Positions 17,598 through 24,012 of a DNA stretch of 24,879 nt are shown one piece after another; the stretch's first letter is position 1, and every line of letters starts with the position of its first letter. A model generated the notes under the pieces. That model saw only the letters and a list, made by a program, of their open reading frames with translations. It did not search any database and was not told the origin of the DNA. The DNA is taken from the NCBI GenBank assembly GCA_964613745.1, contig CAZTJA010000044.1:1-24879 (forward strand), read 5' to 3'. Source of the DNA: CAZTJA01 sp964613745. GTDB lineage: Bacteria > Desulfobacterota > Desulfomonilia > Desulfomonilales > Desulfomonilaceae. The position numbers and the translations under genes are program-made.

Positions 17598-19013
17598 CTA
17601 TTTTGATTTCGGTGGGCCGGATCCGGCTTTAAACTTTTTAAATTCAGCCGCACGCCGCAAAAGCGCTTGTGCCCATAACGGTTCGCCCAGCGCATGGATA
17701 TGGAGATATGTTGCAAGGACATTCCACCTGGTCAAACCTTCGCGAAGGCCGTCCAATCCTTGCCCCTTAGTAACCCGGAAAGCATATTTCAATGCGGAAG
17801 TATCCTCCATAGGAACGAATGAATAGTGAAACTCATGACCTTTTATTAACGATCCGATTGGATAAAATGGATTTTCTGCGATCGTTTCCACTTCAATATA
17901 GCCAAGGCCTCGAGGTTTTCGGTCCAAGATGGTGTCCACGGGAAACACACCGGACATCGGATATGCTGTGCCGTCGATGACCAGATTCCGAGACAGAAAC
18001 ATGAGACCACCACATTCAGCATAAATCGGCAGGTGACTTTGGGCCGCTTTAAAAACTGCATCTCTGAACCGACTGTTTTCAGCCAGTTGAATGACATGTG
18101 TTTCCGGAAATCCACCCCCAATGTAAAGGGCATCCAAATCCGGAAGAGACGCGCTGGAAAGCGCGCTTATAGGGATGATTGTTGCTCCACGGGATTCCAG
18201 GGCTTCGAGGTTCTCAGGATAATAAAATTGAAAAGCGGAATCCTTCAGGACTCCTATTTTAACCGCAAAATTTGATATTCGATCTGATCTAGAAAAATTT
18301 GATGGAGGGACCTTCAGTTCGGATGCTCTTGATGCGATGCGGAGAATTGCGTCCAAATCAACGGCATCGGCTATAATCTTCCCGGCTCCGGCCACAAATT
18401 CCGCAGCTGCCGGATGTTCGTGCAGCGGCAACAATCCAAGATGCCTTTGCGGCAAATTTCCGGAGGGAAGCTTACCGACGGCTCCAATGACGGGAAGACC
18501 GGTTGCGTCGGCAACGGCTTCTCGCACCACTCGTTCGTGTCTGGCTCCGGCCACGCGATTCAATATAATTCCGCGGAGATCGAGATCAGGGTCTAGAGCT
18601 TTGCACCCGAGTGCGACGGCTGCGGCCGTTCGGGTGGTCTTTGTGACATCCAGAATCAGTACTAGTGGTGATTTGAGGAACTTGGCCAGCTCTGCGGTAC
18701 TGTAGCTTCCGTTGGAATCCACGCCGTCGTAGATTCCCCGATTTCCCTCAATGATTGCCAGGTCTTTATGTTTCGAGCCATTGTAAAATGAATTGAGAAG
18801 AACATCCGGTTCAAAGAGATAGGAATCAAGATTCCTGCACGCCGACCCTGATGCGAGGCCCAGCCAACCGGCGTCTATGTAATCGGGACCTTTTTTGAAG
18901 GCGGCTATTTTATGCCCTAACATGTTTAGGGCCGATATAAGTCCTATGCTTATAAAAGTCTTTCCTGCGCCGCCTTTTACGGCTGCCAGAGTAACTCTTG
19001 GTGTGTTGATCAT
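17598..19013 (-). CDS. DsrN/CbiA-like glutamine-dependent amidase, copy B
   Basis: A 471-residue paralogue of copy A. The same landmarks recur: P-loop AVKGGAGKT, FKKGPDYIDAGWLG, IIEGNRGIYDGVD, DSAFQFYYPENLEAL (identical in both), nucleophile Cys334 (YAECGGLMFLS), GHEFHYSFV and a His near HIHALGEPL. Both copies look catalytically intact. The start is taken as the ATG at 19013 (MINTPRVTLAAVKGG). The nearest Shine-Dalgarno-like AGGA is 14 bases upstream, which is far. The longer frame to 19172 shows no family similarity and overlaps the preceding gene. Copy B is nearer to the control region, so would be translated first. One copy may serve siroheme, the other siroheme or cobalamin; sequence alone does not say. 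Confidence 0.88.
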   Translation of the reverse strand: MINTPRVTLAAVKGGAGKTFISIGLISALNMLGHKIAAFKKGPDYIDAGWLGLASGSACRNLDSYLFEPDVLLNSFYNGSKHKDLAIIEGNRGIYDGVDSNGSYSTAELAKFLKSPLVLILDVTKTTRTAAAVALGCKALDPDLDLRGIILNRVAGARHERVVREAVADATGLPVIGAVGKLPSGNLPQRHLGLLPLHEHPAAAEFVAGAGKIIADAVDLDAILRIASRASELKVPPSNFSRSDRISNFAVKIGVLKDSAFQFYYPENLEALESRGATIIPISALSSASLPDLDALYIGGGFPETHVIQLAENSRFRDAVFKAAQSHLPIYAECGGLMFLSRNLVIDGTAYPMSGVFPVDTILDRKPRGLGYIEVETIAENPFYPIGSLIKGHEFHYSFVPMEDTSALKYAFRVTKGQGLDGLREGLTRWNVLATYLHIHALGEPLWAQALLRRAAEFKKFKAGSGPPKSK

Positions 19014-19074
19014 TGTAATGGACGAGTTCCTGCAGGGTTGTTCATTGATCTTTTTTATCGAATAAAAGACTCCA

Positions 19075-20199
19075 TCAACTCGGATCAAAATTGCTGATCG
19101 ATCGGGCAAAGTACAAGATATGTTCCGCAGCATTGTTTTGAACGGTGGGAGTGTCCGGGGACCTAGGATCATAGGAATCGATGACGGTGGAAAACAATTC
19201 AGCTAATTCGATTACTGAGTACGTTTTTAAATGTTGCAGAGTTTCCTGGAGAAAACCCGGTTCACACGAGTTCTCAGAAATTTTCGTTTTGAGAGCATCG
19301 AACATGCCTCTGAGAACCGAATCCACCACTTCTTGACGTAGCCAGATAATTTCTCCAATCCCTTCGAGTCTATCCAAACGCATTCTCAGGGTAGTATTCA
19401 GCACAAAAAAGATGAATCCCATTAGGCGCATTTCCTTGGAATCACCCGAGCCAAATCGCGCCGCGTATTGCCTGACCGTAATCAATTTGACATCCACATT
19501 ATTTGCGGTACTAACTACAAAATCTCCGGCAGCATGATGCCAGGGGTAAATCTCTGTAGAAGTATTTAGGTCAAAGTAGTAAGCAAAAATGTATGCCGCC
19601 TGACGATATACCTCAAATTCCTGTTCGCGGTTTAATACATAATAACCATTTTGCACATCCCAAATTGTGATTTCATAATCATCATTCCGGCGGGTCGGAT
19701 GAAATTCGTGATGTGATTCAAACCATTCGGCTACCATAAAGGCAATATATTCTCCGTTTTTGCTGAAAAAGTATGGTTTAGGGACAAATGTCCGATGAAA
19801 AGAGGATTGTAAGGTGTTCATTATTCTATAATCTTGTTCTATACGGTCCAAACCTCTTTCCGTTAGGGCAACGTTAACGGCAAAAGATCTATGATGTGCA
19901 TCGGACATTAATAGGATGCGAGCTGGATGATAATCGGACCCATGTTTTTCACAGATTATGGAAACTTCGGGTCGTGAATTTTCCGTGGTCTCTGCAGCAA
20001 AAATAGAAACAAAAGTCTCTCGATGTTGTAGAAAGAAGTCCTCAATTTTGTTAAAATAGTCAAAGTAAGTGAGGCTCTTTGAACGATGTTCCGGTTCCGA
20101 ACTTTCCAGCGGAAACCGTTCCGCCAAAAACTGCGGCGAAACGCCGGAAATTCCTGTTGGAGTAGATCGAAGCCATTTGATATTCTTATTAGAAATCAC
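19075..20199 (-). CDS. Unrecognised 374-residue protein with aminoglycoside-phosphotransferase/kinase-like features
   Basis: I cannot name this protein. It has no signal peptide or membrane helix. The middle part looks like a divergent APH/protein-kinase fold: a strand AVNVALTERG followed by a helix with Asp (RIEQDYRIMNTL), then PKPYFF, a hinge-like strand FMVAEWFESHHEFH, and PWHHAAGDFVV at about 219-229, which resembles the catalytic HGD loop, followed by DVKLITVRQYA where the metal-binding segment would be. The usual strand-3 lysine is not evident (VNVAL). The start is GTG (20197-20199), 8 bases after AAGGA, with a good promoter upstream. It is the first gene of the unit that carries the two DsrN-like amidases, 61 bases apart from copy B, which suggests a role in siroheme or sulfite metabolism. 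Confidence 0.8.
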   Translation of the reverse strand: MISNKNIKWLRSTPTGISGVSPQFLAERFPLESSEPEHRSKSLTYFDYFNKIEDFFLQHRETFVSIFAAETTENSRPEVSIICEKHGSDYHPARILLMSDAHHRSFAVNVALTERGLDRIEQDYRIMNTLQSSFHRTFVPKPYFFSKNGEYIAFMVAEWFESHHEFHPTRRNDDYEITIWDVQNGYYVLNREQEFEVYRQAAYIFAYYFDLNTSTEIYPWHHAAGDFVVSTANNVDVKLITVRQYAARFGSGDSKEMRLMGFIFFVLNTTLRMRLDRLEGIGEIIWLRQEVVDSVLRGMFDALKTKISENSCEPGFLQETLQHLKTYSVIELAELFSTVIDSYDPRSPDTPTVQNNAAEHILYFARSISNFDPS

Positions 20200-20227
20200 T
20201 TGCTTAGTCCTTCAATCCCGATCGTAT

Positions 20228-20256
20228 ATAATAACTCGATTTCGCAATTATCTAAA
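20228..20256 (-). promoter_or_regulatory. Promoter of the kinase-like gene and DsrN-like amidases
   Basis: On the reverse strand: TTTAGA (20251-20256, 4/6), 17-base spacer, TATTAT (20228-20233, 5/6). It predicts a start near 20221, about 22 bases before the GTG, leaving room for the AAGGA ribosome site. Confidence 0.55.
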
Positions 20257-20261
20257 GGGTT

Positions 20262-20276
20262 TTGATTCGACATCAA
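20262..20276. promoter_or_regulatory. TTGAT-TCGAC-ATCAA palindrome, possible regulator site
   Basis: A perfect 5-base inverted repeat around a 5-base centre, just upstream of the minus-strand -35 box. The half-sites equal those of an FNR box, but FNR sites have a 4-base centre, so this is not a standard FNR site. It would place a regulator at about -48 of the minus-strand promoter. Confidence 0.35.
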
Positions 20277-20378
20277 GAGAGTATTGGATGATTCCCATTA
20301 TATGTAAAGAGTTGGAAAAGGTACTCGTGTCTTTGTTGTAAGTCCCTTATTTATTTACGAAGTCACGGGTCTTTTTGC

Positions 20379-20407
20379 TTGACTTGGTAGGCGAACAAAA
20401 CTAACAT
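20379..20407 (+). promoter_or_regulatory. dsrABD promoter
   Basis: TTGACT (20379-20384, 5/6), a 17-base spacer and TAACAT (20402-20407, 4/6). The predicted start near 20414 gives a leader of about 210 bases before the dsrA ATG, unusually long. Two AAGTCnC repeats lie upstream at about -74 and -54. Confidence 0.6.
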
Positions 20408-20420
20408 ATGTCGAATCTAC

Positions 20421-20455
20421 GTTTGGGTGAACTGAACCATACCCGTTCACTAAAC
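20421..20455 (+). promoter_or_regulatory. Hairpin at the beginning of the dsrA leader
   Basis: GTGAAC (20427-20432) and GTTCAC (20445-20450) are perfect complements around a 12-base loop. GTTT (20421-20424) and AAAC (20452-20455) extend the stem after a small internal loop. At RNA level it would be the first folded element after the predicted transcription start. As DNA it could equally be an operator. Confidence 0.45.
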
Positions 20456-20475
20456 ACGCCCATACAATTCGTAGC

Positions 20476-20580
20476 CTTAATTCCCAAAGGGAAAGTGCAG
20501 AGGGTAGGAACTTTCCAGTGGGATCAATTTATTTCACCGGAGGCTGATTATTAAGCCCTATCGGGAATTAAGTTTTTATT
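20476..20580 (+). ncRNA. Candidate structured dsrA leader RNA or attenuator
   Basis: CTTAATTCCC (20476-20485) is perfectly complementary to GGGAATTAAG (20563-20572), and the second arm is followed at once by TTTTT (20573-20577). Inside this 10-base helix a 7-base hairpin pairs GGAAAGT (20490-20496) with ACTTTCC (20510-20516). Two competing pairings exist: TTCCC with GGGAA across AAA (20481-20493), and TTAA-CCC with GGG-TTAA (20551-20571), a weak terminator-like hairpin before the same U-run. The dsrA ribosome site lies 35 bases further on. This resembles an antitermination or riboswitch-type leader. No known Rfam class is recognised by eye. Confidence 0.45.
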
Positions 20581-20623
20581 ACACTTCGTTGCAAACCCAG
20601 AGCAAAAGAAGGAGGAACCTTTA

Positions 20624-21913
20624 ATGGGAAAGCACAATACCCCCATGCTTGATGAATTGGAAAAGGGCCCGTGGCCGAGTTTCGTCTCCGATATCAAGCA
20701 GCAGGCGGCAAAAGGTCAACACATTCTCAAAGACGCACCCGAAGACTTGTTGGGTGTAATGGAAATGTCCTATGACGACAAGGTGACGCACTGGAAACAC
20801 GGCGGAATAGTAGGTGTTTTTGGTTATGGTGGTGGTATCATCGGTCGTTACTGCGATCAGCCCGGTCTCTTCCCCGGAGTCGCTCATTTTCATACCGTTC
20901 GAGTCAACCAGCCTTCCAGCAAATATTACACCACTAAATTCCTTCGCGAATTGATGGGACTTTGGGAACAACACGGAAGTGGTTTGACCAATATGCACGG
21001 ATCAACCGGTGACATCGTTCTCTTAGGAACTACCACCGACCATCTAGAGCCACTGTTTTACGACATGACACATCAGCTTAATCAGGACCTCGGCGGGTCA
21101 GGATCAAACCTCAGAACCCCCGAATGCTGCTTAGGCATGTCACGTTGCCAATTCGCCTGTTATGATACTCAGCAATTATGCCATGATTTTACAAACGAAT
21201 ATCAGGACGAACTTCATCGACCTGCATTCCCCTACAAATTCAAATTCAAATTCGATGGTTGCCCTAACGGCTGCGTGGCGTCCATTGCCCGTTCGGATAT
21301 GTCCGTAATCGGAACTTGGAGAGATGATATCCGCATCGACCAGAAGGCCGTCGCGGCGTATGCAAACGGTGAGATTAAACCCAACGCCGGTGCTCACTCC
21401 GGAAGAGATTGGGGAAAATTCGACATCTACAAGGAAGTCATTGACCTGTGCCCCACACAGTGCATGTGCTATGACGGAAAATCCCTTGAGATCAATAATA
21501 AAGAGTGCGTGCGTTGTATGCATTGCTTGAACGTAATGCCTCAGGCCCTCAGAATCGGTTTGGATACCGGCGCGTCGGTTCTCTTCGGTGCAAAGGCCCC
21601 CATTCTCGAAGGCGCCCAGATGTCTACCTTGACGGTTCCGTTCATGAAGTTGGAAGCTCCTTGGGACGAACTTAAAGACCTCGTCGAAAAGGTCTGGGAT
21701 TGGTGGATGGAAGAAGGCAAGAACCGCGAGCGACTCGGTGAATTGATTCAGCGCAAGAGCATGCAGGAATTCTTGAGAGTTGTCGAGCTTGATCCTGATC
21801 CAAGAATGGTGGACGAGCCCAGATCCAACCCGTACATCTTCTGGAAGGAAGAAGAAGTAGAAGGCGGCTGGACCCGCGACATCGCAGCTTATCGCGAAAA
21901 ACATCTCAGGTAA
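20624..21913 (+). CDS. dsrA: Dissimilatory sulfite reductase alpha subunit DsrA
   Basis: A 429-residue protein. With DsrB it forms the alpha2beta2 cytoplasmic enzyme that reduces sulfite with siroheme coupled to [4Fe-4S], passing a trisulfide to DsrC. Visible landmarks: the siroheme/cluster cysteines in ECCLGMSRCQFACYDT and DGCPNGCVAS, and an inserted ferredoxin domain with CPTQC and ECVRCMHCLNVMP. The fold otherwise follows the sulfite reductase repeats. The ATG is preceded by AAGGAGG at 8 bases, a very strong site. dsrB starts 14 bases after its stop. Codon choice is more C-rich at third positions than in neighbouring genes, as expected for one of the most abundant proteins in sulfate reducers. 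The overall type is the reductive bacterial form, since dsrD is present. Confidence 0.97.
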   Translation: MGKHNTPMLDELEKGPWPSFVSDIKQQAAKGQHILKDAPEDLLGVMEMSYDDKVTHWKHGGIVGVFGYGGGIIGRYCDQPGLFPGVAHFHTVRVNQPSSKYYTTKFLRELMGLWEQHGSGLTNMHGSTGDIVLLGTTTDHLEPLFYDMTHQLNQDLGGSGSNLRTPECCLGMSRCQFACYDTQQLCHDFTNEYQDELHRPAFPYKFKFKFDGCPNGCVASIARSDMSVIGTWRDDIRIDQKAVAAYANGEIKPNAGAHSGRDWGKFDIYKEVIDLCPTQCMCYDGKSLEINNKECVRCMHCLNVMPQALRIGLDTGASVLFGAKAPILEGAQMSTLTVPFMKLEAPWDELKDLVEKVWDWWMEEGKNRERLGELIQRKSMQEFLRVVELDPDPRMVDEPRSNPYIFWKEEEVEGGWTRDIAAYREKHLR

Positions 21914-21927
21914 TTAGGAGGATACAG

Positions 21928-23046
21928 ATGCCTTACGATCCAGCAGAACCTTTGAAGGATAGACTTACCGACTTAGGTCCTAGATATTATAGAGAGTTCC
22001 TGCCGCCGGTAATCGAGAAAAATTACGGCAAATGGATGTATCATGAAATTATTCAGCCCGGCGTTCTTTGCCACACAGCCGAGAGCGGCGACAAAGTGTG
22101 GAGCGTCCGCGTAGGCGGTGCCCGCCTCATGAGCGTAGAGCTGATTAAAGAAATATGCGACGTAGCCGATAAATTCTGCGATGGTTACCTTCGTTTTACA
22201 ACAAGAAACAATATCGAGTTCCTACTCGACAAAGAAGACCAACTTCAGCCGCTAATCAATGATCTCAACAGCCGTAAGTTCGACGGCGGCTCCTACAAGT
22301 TCCCCGTTGGTGGAACCGGTGCCGGTATAACAAATATAGTCCATACACAGGGTTGGGCTCATTGCCATACCCCCGCAATCGACGCTTCCGGCGTGGTGAA
22401 AGCGGTTATGGACGGATTGTTCGACTATTTCGGTTCAATGACTATGCCCGCTCCCGTCAGAGTTTCTCTGGCATGCTGCCTCAATATGTGCGGCGCAGTC
22501 CATTGCTCCGATATAGCCATTCTGGGTATCCATAGAAAACCGCCTATGATCGATAATGAGTGGATTGACAAGCTTTGCGAACTTCCCCTCGCTATCGCAG
22601 CCTGCCCCACAGCGGCCATCAAACCGGCAAAAACCGGCGAAGGCGCCAAGACTCTTGAAGTGAACGCCGAGCGTTGTATGTTCTGCGGCAACTGCTACAC
22701 CATGTGTGCAGCTATGCCCCTGGCCGACGAAGTCGGCAGCGGTATCGCCATTCTAGTTGGCGGCAAGCTTTCCAACCGCAGAAGCAAACCGAAGTTCTCG
22801 AAGGTCGTTATCCCCTTCATCGCCAATGAGCCCCCCAGATGGCCTTCGACTGTGGATGCAGTTAAGAACATCGTTGAGGTCTATTCCAAGGATGCTCGTA
22901 AGTATGAGCGTTTAGGAGAGTGGGCTGAGAGAATCGGATGGGAAAGATTCTTTGAGAAAACCAATATTCCGTTTACTCATCACTTGATTGACGATTACAG
23001 ATTTGCTTATACTACGTGGCGTCAATCGACTCAGTTCAAGTTCTAA
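21928..23046 (+). CDS. dsrB: Dissimilatory sulfite reductase beta subunit DsrB
   Basis: A 372-residue partner of DsrA carrying the catalytic siroheme. Cluster cysteines are in GWAHCHTPAID and ACCLNMCGAVHCSD. The ferredoxin insert has ACPTAAIKP and RCMFCGNCYTMCAAMPL. The early RFTTRNNIEFLL region corresponds to siroheme- and sulfite-contacting basic residues of the family. AGGAGG (21916-21921) is 6 bases before the ATG, and the gene is tightly joined to dsrA and dsrD. The ferredoxin motif has MCAAMPL where MCPALP- or MCPAMP-like sequences are more familiar to me; the Pro after the last cysteine is replaced by Ala, with all cysteines kept. Length is normal. Confidence 0.97.
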   Translation: MPYDPAEPLKDRLTDLGPRYYREFLPPVIEKNYGKWMYHEIIQPGVLCHTAESGDKVWSVRVGGARLMSVELIKEICDVADKFCDGYLRFTTRNNIEFLLDKEDQLQPLINDLNSRKFDGGSYKFPVGGTGAGITNIVHTQGWAHCHTPAIDASGVVKAVMDGLFDYFGSMTMPAPVRVSLACCLNMCGAVHCSDIAILGIHRKPPMIDNEWIDKLCELPLAIAACPTAAIKPAKTGEGAKTLEVNAERCMFCGNCYTMCAAMPLADEVGSGIAILVGGKLSNRRSKPKFSKVVIPFIANEPPRWPSTVDAVKNIVEVYSKDARKYERLGEWAERIGWERFFEKTNIPFTHHLIDDYRFAYTTWRQSTQFKF

Positions 23047-23067
23047 TTAGGTCTGAAGGAGTTTTCC

Positions 23068-23310
23068 ATGACCGAAGATGAAGCACGTCAGTTGATTATT
23101 GATACCCTAAAATCCAAGTCCAAGAGCAAATCGAAATTCTATCTGAAGGATTTCTATGCAATTGTTCCGGATATGAAGAATAGGGAAGTCAAAAATTTGG
23201 TCAACAAGATGGTGATGGAAGGTCATTTAGAGTATTGGTCCAGTGGGAGCACTACCCTTATAGGCCTAAAAGGAATGGGCAAGCAGCACCAGGAAGAAGA
23301 CGAAGCATAA
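23068..23310 (+). CDS. dsrD: Sulfite reductase activator DsrD
   Basis: An 80-residue small winged-helix protein. It begins with MTEDEARQLIIDTL, followed by the Ser/Lys alternation (KSKSKSKSKFYLKDF), PDMKNREVKNLVNKM and the signature EYWSSGSTTLIGLKG. DsrD has been shown to act as an activator of DsrAB rather than a DNA-binding regulator, and is a marker of sulfite-reducing as opposed to sulfur-oxidising Dsr systems. AAGGAG lies 6 bases before the ATG and 9 bases after the dsrB stop. It is the last gene of the operon and is followed within about 25 bases by a strong terminator. The C-terminus is acidic (HQEEDEA), as in relatives. Confidence 0.96.
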   Translation: MTEDEARQLIIDTLKSKSKSKSKFYLKDFYAIVPDMKNREVKNLVNKMVMEGHLEYWSSGSTTLIGLKGMGKQHQEEDEA

Positions 23311-23332
23311 TCATCTGTGATGTTGATTCATA

Positions 23333-23358
23333 CGGAGGACTTAGGTCCTCCGTTTTTT
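23333..23358 (+). terminator. Intrinsic terminator of dsrABD
   Basis: A perfect 8-base stem CGGAGGAC (23333-23340) and GTCCTCCG (23345-23352) with a TTAG loop and six T after it. On the reverse strand the loop contains the stop codon of the methyltransferase gene, and the second stem arm encodes its last residues, so the terminator is also coding sequence. No T-run follows it on the reverse strand. Confidence 0.9.
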
Positions 23359-24012
23359 ATTGTGCCGTAATACGAACGAGTTCCAACCTCTAGCCGAAGC
23401 CTCTGCCGTTATTTCACATCCTGCCGAAGCGTAATGCTGAGCAACCCACCCCCGCAATTCATCGGAAATCCCGGAGAGTACAATTTTGTCTCCCAAATTG
23501 AGGATGTCATCCCTCAATCTTACCAGTAGCGGTGCAGCCACATTGGCCACAACCAGTTCAAATGTCCCGCGGATACATTCCACTCCCCCGGTTATAAGGA
23601 AAACATCATTCGGGATTTCAGAATCTGAGATTAACCCTGAATTCCTGAAATTTTTTTTCGCTATGTAAACGGATGCTGAATCGATGTCGACGCCAACCAC
23701 TAAACCGGCGCCCAATTTCCGGGCTGCTATGGCTAGAATTCCTGTTCCCGTGCCGATGTCCAGCATTGAAGGCGAGGGATTTCCCTCAGTTCGGAGCTGC
23801 TCGATCGTTGACTCGACAAATTCAAGAGCCATCGTCGTGGAAGCATGATTTCCTGATCCAAACGCAGGGCCTGGTTCGATTATGAGTTGAACTCGGTCCC
23901 CTGCATAGATTCCCCTTTCCCATATGGGAACAATGCGGAGGTTTTTTCCGACATCTATTGAGGTTAGGTTCCCAGGAACTGTTTGCTTTGATTTTAATCG
24001 CCGCGATTTCAA
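23341..24012 (-). CDS. PrmA-like methyltransferase lacking the N-terminal recognition domain
   Basis: A 223-residue class I SAM-dependent methyltransferase. The PrmA hallmarks are EPGPAFGSGNHASTTMALEFVE, the SAM loop MLDIGTGTGILAIAARKLGA, the acidic VGVDIDSASV and the post-II VVANVAAPLL. PrmA trimethylates ribosomal protein L11. Typical PrmA is about 290 residues with a 60-80 residue N-terminal domain that binds L11. Here the frame starts just before the linker. The start is TTG (24010-24012), overlapping the upstream stop as TTGA, with no clear ribosome site, so expression would depend on coupling. Upstream bases in this frame encode only a shadow of the neighbouring gene. It may target another protein, as related ETF-beta lysine methyltransferases do, or be a shortened PrmA. 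Confidence 0.8.
   Translation of the reverse strand: MKSRRLKSKQTVPGNLTSIDVGKNLRIVPIWERGIYAGDRVQLIIEPGPAFGSGNHASTTMALEFVESTIEQLRTEGNPSPSMLDIGTGTGILAIAARKLGAGLVVGVDIDSASVYIAKKNFRNSGLISDSEIPNDVFLITGGVECIRGTFELVVANVAAPLLVRLRDDILNLGDKIVLSGISDELRGWVAQHYASAGCEITAEASARGWNSFVLRHNKKRRT

Larger units (their letters stand above)
20200..20623. promoter_or_regulatory. Divergent control region between the amidase unit and dsrABD
   Basis: 424 bases separating two outward-facing units. It holds, from left to right: a minus-strand promoter (20228-20256), a TTGAT-N5-ATCAA palindrome (20262-20276), a pair of AAGTCnC repeats 20 bases apart (20340-20346 and 20360-20366), a plus-strand promoter (20379-20407) and a structured leader (20421-20580) ahead of dsrA. 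Confidence 0.7.

Noticed and set aside
17846..18133. Reading frames inside the amidase, mfd, surA, glgC and dsr genes on either strand (for example 5825-6460 minus and 21176-21904 minus)
   Set aside because: They are shadows of well-supported genes in other frames, with unnatural composition and no ribosome sites.
20408..20554. A 48-codon open frame (starting MSNLRLGELNH) covering most of the dsrA leader, a possible leader peptide
   Set aside because: Its ATG lies at or before the predicted transcription start and overlaps the -10 box, there is no ribosome site, and the region is better explained by RNA folding. It would become interesting if the start of transcription proves to be further upstream.
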